Of a DNA stretch of 64,000 bases, positions 52,443 to 60,645 are shown one piece after another; position 1 is the first letter of the stretch, and every line of letters starts with the position of its first letter. The notes beneath the pieces were generated by a model. That model was not told the DNA's origin. It searched no databases and worked only from the letters and a program-made list of their open reading frames with translations. This DNA comes from an uncultured Sphingomonas sp. Its GTDB lineage: Bacteria; Pseudomonadota; Alphaproteobacteria; Sphingomonadales; Sphingomonadaceae. A program made the translations under genes and the position numbers. Location of the stretch: assembly GCF_913062585.1 (NCBI RefSeq), contig NZ_CAJXWX010000001.1, forward strand, positions 62,001 to 126,000, given 5' to 3'.

Positions 52443-54155
52443 TCACTTCGCCGCCATCGGCCCCTTATAGAGCGTGCCGAAATAATCGCCCTTGTTCCAC
52501 ACCGGCCGCTCGGGCGCATCGGCGATCTCGCGGGCGATGGCGTAGTTGACGCTGACGAAGCGCGGCCCCTGGCTCCAGTCGATGCCCTGGTCGATCTCGT
52601 CGCCCACGCGGTGATAGCGGTGGCTCATGAAATCCTCGACCGCCGCCTTGCCCGGCCCCTTCTGGCCCGGCCACAGGAAGACCGAGGGGATGCCCTTCTG
52701 CACGAAGCGGAAATGGTCGGAGCGGACGAAAATGCCTTCTTCCGGCATCGGGTCGGGCGAGACGGGCAGGCCCATCGCCCCCACCGCCTTGCGCACGATC
52801 GGCCCCAGCGTCGAGCGATCCGCGCCGAACACCACCATATCCTCGAACTTGTAGGTCAGGATCGGCATGTCGAGATTGACGTCGGCGACGATCGACTTGA
52901 GCGGCACGGTCGGGTGGTTGGCGAAATAGTCGGAGCCGACCAGCCCCTTTTCCTCGGCCGTTACCGCAAGGAACATGACGGTGCGCTTGGGCGGGGGTGC
53001 CGCCTTGAAGCGCTTGGCCTCCTCGATCAGGCTGGCGATGCCGATCGCGTTGTCGAGCGCGCCATTGTTGATCCGGTCGCCGTCGCCGCCCTCGTTGGTG
53101 CCGATATGGTCGAGATGCGCGGACAGGACGACCACTTCGTCCTTCAGCTTCGGGTCGCTACCGGGGATCAGGCCGATGATGTTGCTGCTGTCCATCGGCT
53201 TGAAGCTGGTCTTGGCGGCGACCGTCATGCTGCCCTTGGCCATGAGCGGCTTGTAGGCGGGCTTGGGCGCGGCGGCGGCCTTCATCACCGCCTCCCAGCC
53301 CTTGCCGAACAGCTTGGCCGCGCCCGCCTGCGACAGGGTGCCGAGGACCGGGGTCGTGGGCGTCATCGCGTGCGCGGTCCCGTCCGGATTGGCCCAGGTG
53401 ACGCGCGGCGCATTATAATAGCGGGTCAGCGCCGAGAAGGGCCGCTGCCGCCCCCCGGCGCGCGGCATGTCGATCTGGATCGCGCCGACCGCGCCCCTGG
53501 CCGCCGCCAGCGAGGCCTTGTTGCCCGCCGAGCCGAAGAACGCCCGCGCCTCGCCGTCCAGCCCCTCGGGCGTACCGGGAACGAAGGCGACGATCTTGCC
53601 GCGCACATCGACGCCCTTGTAATCGGTCAAACCATATTGCGCGGCATCGATGCCATAGCCGACGAAGACGACCGGCGCGGACACGCTGCTCTCACGCTTG
53701 TCGGGCACGGGCGAGGGTACGAAGTCTTCGCCGAAGACCAGCTCCTGCGGCTGGCCGCCGGCGGGGGTCCACAACGCGCTGCCCTTGTCGGCGACATTAT
53801 AGGCGACCAGCGGCACCTTTTGCAGATAGCCGCCTTCGTCGCCGCCGGGACGCAGGCCCGCCGCATAGAATTGCGCGGCGACATATTGCGCGGCGATGTC
53901 ATAGTCGCGCGTCCCCGCCTCGCGGCCCGCCATCGCGTCCGAGGCCAGGAACATCACATGCGCCTTCATCGCCGCCTGATCCTCGGGCAGGGGGGCGGTG
54001 ACGATCGCGTTGCGCTCGGCGGCGCTGCGCTGGGGGGCGGGCGTCGCGGCCGGGGCCGACGCGGCCTGGCCCCGATCATGCCCGAATTCGTGATCATGCG
54101 CGATGGCGGCGGTGGACAGGAGAAGCAGCGGCAGCAGGGCCGTCATACGCGACAT
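52443..54155 (-). CDS. M28-family zinc aminopeptidase/metallopeptidase
   Basis: 570 residues with a signal peptide (LLPLLLLSTAAIA) and a His/Asp-rich start (HDHEFGHD). A PA-type inserted domain (VVFVGYGIDA, DVRGKIVAFVPG) precedes the M28 core with ligands in VLSAHLDHIG (His/Asp), NNGALDNAIG (Asp), VTAEEKGLVGS (catalytic and binding Glu), VNLDMP (Asp) and MSHRYHRVGDE (His). Secreted to periplasm. The ATG at 54155 gives a good signal. Divergent from pepN. Confidence 0.92.
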   Translation of the reverse strand: MSRMTALLPLLLLSTAAIAHDHEFGHDRGQAASAPAATPAPQRSAAERNAIVTAPLPEDQAAMKAHVMFLASDAMAGREAGTRDYDIAAQYVAAQFYAAGLRPGGDEGGYLQKVPLVAYNVADKGSALWTPAGGQPQELVFGEDFVPSPVPDKRESSVSAPVVFVGYGIDAAQYGLTDYKGVDVRGKIVAFVPGTPEGLDGEARAFFGSAGNKASLAAARGAVGAIQIDMPRAGGRQRPFSALTRYYNAPRVTWANPDGTAHAMTPTTPVLGTLSQAGAAKLFGKGWEAVMKAAAAPKPAYKPLMAKGSMTVAAKTSFKPMDSSNIIGLIPGSDPKLKDEVVVLSAHLDHIGTNEGGDGDRINNGALDNAIGIASLIEEAKRFKAAPPPKRTVMFLAVTAEEKGLVGSDYFANHPTVPLKSIVADVNLDMPILTYKFEDMVVFGADRSTLGPIVRKAVGAMGLPVSPDPMPEEGIFVRSDHFRFVQKGIPSVFLWPGQKGPGKAAVEDFMSHRYHRVGDEIDQGIDWSQGPRFVSVNYAIAREIADAPERPVWNKGDYFGTLYKGPMAAK

Positions 54156-54295
54156 GCAGAACCTTTCGGGGGATATGGTGTGGCACAGGCGTATCACGCC
54201 GCATTCCGCGATCAACCCCGCCCATCGGGCACGCGCATGGTTTTTCGTCGGGCACGATGGTGGTCGAACGGGCCGGCGATCGTTATAGTCCCGCC

Positions 54296-56899
54296 ATGGA
54301 CATTCAGCGCAGCGCCGCCCAGCCCAGCATGACCCCGGTCGCCATCCGGCGCGAGGATTACAGCCCGCCCGCCTGGGCCGTGCCGCAGGTGTCGCTCGAC
54401 TTCGCGCTCGACCCGTCCGAGACCCGCGTCCGCGCCGCGCTGACCGTCGCGCGGCACAGCCCGCATGACGAACCGCTGCGGCTCGACGGCGCGGGCCAGA
54501 CGCCGCTGTCGGTCAAGGTCGACGGCGCCGCCTTCCCCGACTGGCGGATCGAGGGCGAGCAGCTGGTCATCGACCTGCCCGGCGATACCCATGTCGTCGA
54601 GACCGAAGTGGTCATCGCCCCCGACCGCAATACCCAGCTGATGGGCCTCTACGCCTCGGGCGGCAATCTGTGTACCCAGTGCGAGGCGGAGGGGTTCCGC
54701 CGCATCACCTTCTTCCCCGACCGGCCCGATGTGCTGAGCGTCTATCGCGTGCGGATGACCGCCGACCAGGCGCGCTATCCCGTGCTGCTCGCCAATGGCG
54801 ATCCGGTGGCCAGCGGCACGAATGACGACGGCACGCACTGGGCGGAGTGGCACGACCCCTTCCCCAAGCCCTGCTATCTCTTCGCGCTGGTGGCGGGCGA
54901 TCTGGCGGTCAATGCCGGGACCTTCACGACGATGAGCGGACGCGCGGTGCGCCTGGGCATCTGGGTCCGCGCCGCCGACCTGGCCAAGACCGACCATGCG
55001 CTCCACGCGCTGAAGCTGTCCATGGCGTGGGACGAACGCGTCTATGGCCGGGAATACGACCTGGACGTCTTCAACATCGTCGCGGTCGACGATTTCAACT
55101 TCGGCGCGATGGAGAATAAGGGGCTGAACATCTTCAACAGCCGCTACATCCTGGCCGACCCCGACACCGCGACCGATTACGATTATGACGCGATCGCCGC
55201 GGTCGTCGCGCATGAATATTTCCACAATTGGTCGGGCAACCGGATCACCTGCCGCGACTGGTTCCAGTTGAGCCTCAAGGAAGGCTTCACCGTCTATCGC
55301 GACCAGTGCTTCTCCGCCGACCAGGGATCGGCGGCGGTCAAGCGGATCGAGGATGTGCGCGGGCTGCGCGCCAGCCAGTTCCCCGAGGATTCGGGCCCGC
55401 TCGCCCATCCGGTACGCCCGGAAAGCTATATCGAGATCAGCAATTTCTACACGGCGACCATCTACAACAAGGGTGCCGAGCTGATCCGCATGATGGCGAC
55501 CATGCTGGGTCCGGTGAAGTTCCGCGCCGCGACCGACCTGTATTTCGATCGCTTCGACGGCACGGCCGCCACCTGCGAGGATTTCGTGTCGTGCATGGAG
55601 GAAGCGGGCGGCATCGACCTGTCGCAATTCCGCCTCTGGTATTCCCAGGCGGGCACGCCGCGCGTCTCGGCGGGGCTGAGCCATGAGGCCGGCGGCGGCC
55701 GCGCCGAACTGCGCCTGGCCCAGCATATCCCCGCGACGCCGGGACAGACCGTCAAGCAGCCCATGACGCTGCCGCTGAAGGTCCGGCTGTTCGGCGCGGA
55801 GACCGGACGCCCGCTGACCGAGGAGACGCTGGTCCTGCTCGACCAGGTGGCCGAGACGATCACCTTCGAGGCCATTACCGAGCGCCCCGTCCTGTCGATC
55901 AATCGCGGCTTCTCCGCCCCCATCGTGGTCGAAAGCGACCGGACGGCCGAGGATCTGGCCTTCCTGTCGGCGCATGACGACGACCCCTTCGCCCGGTACG
56001 AGGCGATGCAGCAGCTGATGCTCGACACTTTGGTCGCGGGCACCATCCACGGCGAGGTCAAGGCCGATGCGGTGATCGACGCGGTCGCCCGCACGCTGGA
56101 GGCCGAGGGGCTGGAGCCCGCCTTCCTCGCCGAGGCCGTGCTGCTGCCGTCCGAGAATTTCGTCGGCGACCAGCTGGTGACGGTCGATCCCGATGCGATC
56201 CATGTCGCGCGCGAGGCGTTGCGCGGGCAGCTCGGCCGCGCGCTGGAGCCGGTGTGGCGGCGCGTCTATGCCGAGATGGCGCAGGGCGCTTACGTCTATT
56301 CGCCCGATGCCAAGGGGCGGCGGCGCCTGCGCAACGTCGCGCTCGGCTATGTCGCGGCAAGCGGCGCGGCCGATGCCGCCGCGCTGGCCTTCGCGCAGTT
56401 CGAGACGGCGGACAATATGACCGACCGGCAGGCGGCGCTGACCACGCTCGTCAATTCCGACGCGCCCGAGCGCGAAGAAGCGCTGGCCCGGTTCCATGCG
56501 CGCTATGCCGACAATCCGCTGGTCCTCGACAAATGGTTCCAGACCCAGGCGCTGTCGTCGCGCGGCGACACCGGCGCGGTGGTCGCCAGGCTGGCCGAGC
56601 ATCCCGACTTTACGCTCGCCAATCCCAACCGCGCCCGCGCGCTGCTGGGCGCGTTCGGGGTCAACCAGCGCGCGTTCAACGCCGCCGACGGTTCGGGCTA
56701 TCGTTTCCTGGCGGACCAGCTGATCGCGCTGGACCGGCTCAATCCGCAGACGGCGGCGAAATTGCTGCCGCCGCTGGGCCGCTGGCGCCGGTTCGACACC
56801 AAGCGCTCGCGCCTGATGTGCGCCGAACTGATCCGCATCGTCGGCACCACGGGCCTGTCGAAGGATTTGTTCGAGCAAGCGTCGAAAAGCATCGAATAA
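54296..56899 (+). CDS. pepN: Aminopeptidase N (M1 family)
   Basis: 867 residues, the E. coli PepN type. FNFGAMENKGLN exopeptidase motif, zinc site VAHEYFHNWSGNRIT (HEXXH) with the third ligand in SLKEGFTVYRDQ, and the C-terminal superhelical DUF3458-type domains. It is cytosolic and trims peptides from the N-terminus. The ATG at 54296 is the best match to the family start; the frame is open for 13 more codons upstream. A family-A repeat follows directly. Confidence 0.95.
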   Translation: MDIQRSAAQPSMTPVAIRREDYSPPAWAVPQVSLDFALDPSETRVRAALTVARHSPHDEPLRLDGAGQTPLSVKVDGAAFPDWRIEGEQLVIDLPGDTHVVETEVVIAPDRNTQLMGLYASGGNLCTQCEAEGFRRITFFPDRPDVLSVYRVRMTADQARYPVLLANGDPVASGTNDDGTHWAEWHDPFPKPCYLFALVAGDLAVNAGTFTTMSGRAVRLGIWVRAADLAKTDHALHALKLSMAWDERVYGREYDLDVFNIVAVDDFNFGAMENKGLNIFNSRYILADPDTATDYDYDAIAAVVAHEYFHNWSGNRITCRDWFQLSLKEGFTVYRDQCFSADQGSAAVKRIEDVRGLRASQFPEDSGPLAHPVRPESYIEISNFYTATIYNKGAELIRMMATMLGPVKFRAATDLYFDRFDGTAATCEDFVSCMEEAGGIDLSQFRLWYSQAGTPRVSAGLSHEAGGGRAELRLAQHIPATPGQTVKQPMTLPLKVRLFGAETGRPLTEETLVLLDQVAETITFEAITERPVLSINRGFSAPIVVESDRTAEDLAFLSAHDDDPFARYEAMQQLMLDTLVAGTIHGEVKADAVIDAVARTLEAEGLEPAFLAEAVLLPSENFVGDQLVTVDPDAIHVAREALRGQLGRALEPVWRRVYAEMAQGAYVYSPDAKGRRRLRNVALGYVAASGAADAAALAFAQFETADNMTDRQAALTTLVNSDAPEREEALARFHARYADNPLVLDKWFQTQALSSRGDTGAVVARLAEHPDFTLANPNRARALLGAFGVNQRAFNAADGSGYRFLADQLIALDRLNPQTAAKLLPPLGRWRRFDTKRSRLMCAELIRIVGTTGLSKDLFEQASKSIE

Positions 56900-57028
56900 T
56901 CCTCCCCGGTACGGGGAGGGGGACCGCCCGCAGGGCGGTGGAGGGGGCTTTCCACTGGCGATGCCCTTTGCCGCACGCCCCCTCCACCACCGCTTCGCGG
57001 CGGTCCCCCTCCCCTTGCAGGGGAGGAA
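56900..57028. repeat. Family A repeat, copy 4
   Basis: Left arm CCTCCCCGGTACGGGGAGG, inner GGACCGCCC / GGGCGGTGG and right CCTCCCCTTGCAGGGGAGG. It separates the convergent pepN and esterase genes and may serve as a bidirectional terminator. Confidence 0.8.
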
Positions 57029-57029
57029 T

Positions 57030-57956
57030 TTACCGGGCCTTCAAAAACCCTTCCATCGCGATCCAGCGGTAAAAGGCATCGAACCACCCCGTGCTGGTGG
57101 TCTTCTTCGGATACATGCCGAAGCCGTGCCCGCCCTGGCCATAGAGGTGGAACTCGACCGGCTTCTTCGCCGCCATCCACTGGTCGATCAGGCCGAAGCC
57201 CTTGCCCGCGAACAGCGGATCGTCGGCGGCGATCGCGGCGAACATCGGCGGCGCGTCGGCGGGCACCGTCATCGGCTGGAGCGGGCCATAGATGTCGCCG
57301 ATAAAGGCGGGCTTGGCCTGACCGTCGAGCACCGTCGCGACGGTCAGCATCGCGCCCGCCGAGAAACCGACCATGCCGACCCGGTTCGGATCGACCTTCC
57401 ACTGCCCCACCCGGGCCCGGACCAATGCGAAGGCGGCGCGGGCGTCGGCGATCTGGGGCGCGAGGCCCTTCAGCGCGTCTTCGGGGCTGGGTCGCGCGGC
57501 GGGGCGCGCCACGCTGGAGAACATCGCCGCCATCGACTTTTCGAACTCGCCCATATCGGCGGGGGTCTGGTTCAGCCGGTATTTCAGGACGAACGCCGCG
57601 ATGCCGCGATCGGCCAGCGCCTTGGCCACGTCCCAGCCCTCATTCTGCATCGACAGCGTCCGGAAACCGCCGCCGGGTGCGACGATCACCGCCGCGCCGG
57701 TCGCCTTGGCCGGATCGGGCAGGAAGGGGGTCAGCGTCGCTTCGGTCACGTTGCGGGCGAAGACGCTGTTATACTGGCTGTGCCAGCTTTCCCTGTTGGT
57801 CGCGCCGGGCAGCGGCCCGGTGTTGAGCGGTATCGCGGTCGGCTGCGCGGGTGTGGCGATCGGCGCCATCCGGTCGGCCTGTGCCATGGCAGGCGCCGCG
57901 ACCGAGAGCGTTAGCAAAGCGGCCAGCGCGTGGCCGGCCCAGCGTTTGGTTGTCAT
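57030..57956 (-). CDS. Alpha/beta-hydrolase, secreted esterase of the acetylxylan-esterase-like type
   Basis: 308 residues with a signal peptide (ALAALLTLSVAAPAMA). The oxyanion loop is IVAPGGGFRTLSMQ, the nucleophile elbow GMVGFSAGAML, the acid region IAADDPLF and the catalytic His in YGQGGHGFGMYP. Relatives hydrolyse acetyl or feruloyl esters of xylan, which would suit the uronate locus, but it lies 23 kb away and a broader lipase/esterase role is equally possible. Confidence 0.85.
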   Translation of the reverse strand: MTTKRWAGHALAALLTLSVAAPAMAQADRMAPIATPAQPTAIPLNTGPLPGATNRESWHSQYNSVFARNVTEATLTPFLPDPAKATGAAVIVAPGGGFRTLSMQNEGWDVAKALADRGIAAFVLKYRLNQTPADMGEFEKSMAAMFSSVARPAARPSPEDALKGLAPQIADARAAFALVRARVGQWKVDPNRVGMVGFSAGAMLTVATVLDGQAKPAFIGDIYGPLQPMTVPADAPPMFAAIAADDPLFAGKGFGLIDQWMAAKKPVEFHLYGQGGHGFGMYPKKTTSTGWFDAFYRWIAMEGFLKAR

Positions 57957-58070
57957 ATCCTCTCCTGTCCTCCGTGGGTTATGTCCCTACGGTCGGGAGG
58001 GGATGGTACGCTTCGGGGAACGGGGCGCAAGGGGAATGTTAAGGCTAACACGAATGTGTCGGGTGTGGGC

Positions 58071-58156
58071 TTCGACTTCGCTCAGCCTGAACGGTGGTTG
58101 GGAGTGGAGACCGGATACAAAACCCCGTTCAGCCTGAGCGAAGTCGAAGGCCAAGG
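58071..58156. repeat. Family C repeat pair
   Basis: TTCGACTTCGCTCAGCCT-GAACGG at 58071-58094 and the inverse CCGTTCAGCCTGAGCGAAG-TCGAAG from 58124, 30 bp apart. They lie between the esterase start and the end of csaA. Confidence 0.85.
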
Positions 58157-58164
58157 GAAACCCC

Positions 58165-58524
58165 TCAGAACAACCGCCCCCCATTAGGCACCGCCAGATC
58201 CGGCGCGATCAACACCACCTGCCCCTCCGCATCGGGAAAGCCCAGGGTCAGCACCTCGGACATCATCGGCCCGATCTGGCGCGGGGGAAAATTCACCACC
58301 GCTGCCACCTGCCGCCCGACCAGCGTCTCGGGCGTATAATGCCGCGTGATCTGCGCCGAGGACCGCTTCACCCCGATCGCCTCGCCGAAGTCGATGGTCA
58401 GCTTGATCGCGGGCTTGCGCGCTTCCGGGAACGGCTCGGCGGCGATGACGGTGCCGACGCGGATGTCGACCGCCAGGAAATCGTCGATCCCGATCTGCGG
58501 GGCGGGCGCGTCAGAAGTCGACAT
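58165..58524 (-). CDS. csaA: tRNA-binding domain protein CsaA
   Basis: 119 residues of the EMAP-II/CsaA OB fold: [31 protein letters not shown] and [20 protein letters not shown]. CsaA homodimers bind tRNA and have chaperone-like activity with SecA. The start overlaps the end of the glutathione-S-transferase gene by 14 bp. Confidence 0.92.
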   Translation of the reverse strand: MSTSDAPAPQIGIDDFLAVDIRVGTVIAAEPFPEARKPAIKLTIDFGEAIGVKRSSAQITRHYTPETLVGRQVAAVVNFPPRQIGPMMSEVLTLGFPDAEGQVVLIAPDLAVPNGGRLF

Positions 58525-59182
58525 TGTCGTAATGCGAGGGCGGCGTGACCATCTCCATCCGCTCGGAGAGCAGCGGGCGGAAGGAGGGGCGGCTCTTCAG
58601 TCCGCGATACCAGCGCGCGGTCTGCTCATGCCCCTTCCAGTCGATGCCGCCCAGATAGTCGGCGACCGAAATCTGCGCCGCCGCCGCCAGATCGGCCAGG
58701 CTCATCGTCGCGCCGCCCAGCCAGTTGCGATGGTCGAGCAGGTAATCGGTATAGTCGAGATGCCCGACCGCCGCCTTCATCGCCTCGCGCAGGCCCTTGG
58801 CATCGGGGCTGCCGGTGCGCGCGACCCGCTTGACCATGCGTTCGTGGAGCAGCGGCCCGGTCACGTCCTGATAGAAATGCGTGTCGAACCACGTCACCAG
58901 CCGCCGGATTTCGGCGCGGCCGACGGCGGTGCCGTTGATCATCGCCGACTTCTCGACCGTCTCCTCGAAAAATTCCGAAATCGCCATCGAGTCGATCAGC
59001 AGCACGCCGCGCTCTTCATCGACCATCACCGGCGTCTGTCCGGCGGGGTTCATGTCGAGAAATTCGTCGCGGCGCTGCCACGGCGATTCACGGACCAACT
59101 CGTAACCGACGCCCTTCTCGCCCAGCAGCAGCCGGACCTTGCGCGAAAAGGGACAGAGCGGGAATTGATAGAGTTGCCACAT
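58511..59182 (-). CDS. Glutathione S-transferase family protein
   Basis: 223 residues. Thioredoxin-fold N-domain ([20 protein letters not shown] with a CPFS motif, then [12 protein letters not shown] and the substrate-binding [12 protein letters not shown]), then an all-helical C-domain with [17 protein letters not shown]. It conjugates or reduces with glutathione; substrate unknown. The ATG at 59182 is preferred to the GTG at 59191. Confidence 0.88.
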   Translation of the reverse strand: MWQLYQFPLCPFSRKVRLLLGEKGVGYELVRESPWQRRDEFLDMNPAGQTPVMVDEERGVLLIDSMAISEFFEETVEKSAMINGTAVGRAEIRRLVTWFDTHFYQDVTGPLLHERMVKRVARTGSPDAKGLREAMKAAVGHLDYTDYLLDHRNWLGGATMSLADLAAAAQISVADYLGGIDWKGHEQTARWYRGLKSRPSFRPLLSERMEMVTPPSHYDNVDF

Positions 59183-59234
59183 GCTGCCCACTTAAGCGGG
59201 CAGCACGGGCGACGCCAACCCCGATGGCGGCCTT

Positions 59235-60626
59235 TTATCTTTTGCCGCGCGCGGAACGACGCAGGCGACGCCATCCGACCACCACGCCGCTGACCGACAG
59301 CGCCAGCCCGGCCAGCGACCACGCCCACATCCAGGACAGCCAGACCGGCCGATGCGCGGTCAACAACGGCCAGTCCCAGGTATGGAGCAGCGTATAGACC
59401 CAGCGATAGGCGCGTCGCACCCGGTCCTGCCGCTCGACCAGCGCGCCGCTCATCGGATCGACATAGAGCCAGGTCCGCGCGGGGTCGTCGAAGCGCAGGC
59501 GAACCAGCGGCAGCGGCGTGGCATCGGTCCAGTAGAAATCGGGATCCTCCAGCGTCTCGGCCGCCCCCCGTCGCCCATCCGGCACCAGCATCGCGGCACG
59601 CACCGGATCGACCGGCCCGACCGGCACCAGCGTCGCCGCGTCCAGCCAGCGCGGGTGCGGCGAGGAACGGTCGAGCGCGATCCGCTGCAAACTGCCATCG
59701 CCGCTCCACTCGACGGTGCGCGCGGCGCGCGCGATCCGCGCCAGCCGGTCGAGCGCCTGCGGGCCGCCCGCCCTCCCCTCATAGGCTCGAAGCAACGCCG
59801 CCGGCGCCTCGCCTCCGGCAAAGGCGTGGCCCGGATCGACCGACAGCCAGCCGCTGACGATCCAGCTGGTCAGCATCACGCCGCCCAGCAGGCCGCTGAC
59901 ATGATGCCAGAGCATCCAGCCATGATAGGGCGTCATCCTTCGCCCACGATAGCGCCGCCGCCCCGGCCGCATACGCAGGATACCGATCCACATCCCCGTC
60001 AGCGCAACCGCGATGCAGGGCCCCGCGACCCATATCACCGCCTGCCGCCAGGCCTGTCGGTCGCGGCGCAGCACGGTCGGGTAGATCCAGTGCGGCACCG
60101 AACCCAGCCAGTTCCAGACACGCTGGGTGACGGTCGTCCGCTGCACCGGCTGGCCGGTCAGGCTGGAGATATAGAGCTGCGTCCCGTCCGCATCGGCGAG
60201 CGTCGCCTTCCACAGCGGCCGGTGCCGGTCGAAGCCGCCCGCGACCGTCCATTGATCGTCGTGGATCGGCGCGACCTCGCCGACCGGGCCGAAGCGCGCG
60301 GCGACTCGGTGGGCGAGCGCGGCGTCGACCGGCGCGACCGGCCCGCCCGTTGCCGCCGACAGGATCTGCGTATCGCCCTCCGCGCGCTCGATCCGCCAGA
60401 CCGGCGCACCGTCCCGCATCTCCAGCGTGATCCGCCGCGCGCCAGCTTCCGGCGTATAGCGCACGCGAGCCCAGTCGATCGCCTCCGCCGCCGCCCAGCC
60501 CTGCGCGGGGCCGAGCGACGGATAGGGGACGTAGAGCATCACCAGCCCGCTGGCGAACCACATCACGAACAACAGGCAGGCGACGATCCCCGCCCAGCGA
60601 TGGGTCAGGAAGGCGAGCCGCAGCAC
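59235..60626 (-). CDS. PepSY-associated transmembrane protein
   Basis: 463 residues with a TM helix near residue 15-38 (RWAGIVACLLFVMWFASGLVML), two periplasmic PepSY-like domains and three later TM segments (VIWVAGPCIAVALTGMWIGIL, LWHHVSGLLGGVMLTSW, LSWMWAWSLAGLALSVSGVV). PepSY-TM proteins are often linked to TonB receptors and iron or cofactor reduction at the membrane. GGGGGAAGGCG precedes the GTG at 60626. It follows the cobalamin-controlled receptor by 19 bp and should be co-transcribed with it. Confidence 0.82.
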   Translation of the reverse strand: MLRLAFLTHRWAGIVACLLFVMWFASGLVMLYVPYPSLGPAQGWAAAEAIDWARVRYTPEAGARRITLEMRDGAPVWRIERAEGDTQILSAATGGPVAPVDAALAHRVAARFGPVGEVAPIHDDQWTVAGGFDRHRPLWKATLADADGTQLYISSLTGQPVQRTTVTQRVWNWLGSVPHWIYPTVLRRDRQAWRQAVIWVAGPCIAVALTGMWIGILRMRPGRRRYRGRRMTPYHGWMLWHHVSGLLGGVMLTSWIVSGWLSVDPGHAFAGGEAPAALLRAYEGRAGGPQALDRLARIARAARTVEWSGDGSLQRIALDRSSPHPRWLDAATLVPVGPVDPVRAAMLVPDGRRGAAETLEDPDFYWTDATPLPLVRLRFDDPARTWLYVDPMSGALVERQDRVRRAYRWVYTLLHTWDWPLLTAHRPVWLSWMWAWSLAGLALSVSGVVVGWRRLRRSARGKR

Positions 60627-60645
60627 CGCCTTCCCCCATGACCGG

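Noticed and set aside
54212..56878. An 888-codon open frame on the minus strand opposite pepN
   Set aside because: pepN is certain from GAMEN and HEXXH motifs. The antisense frame has repetitive Arg/Gly/Ala composition and no motif.
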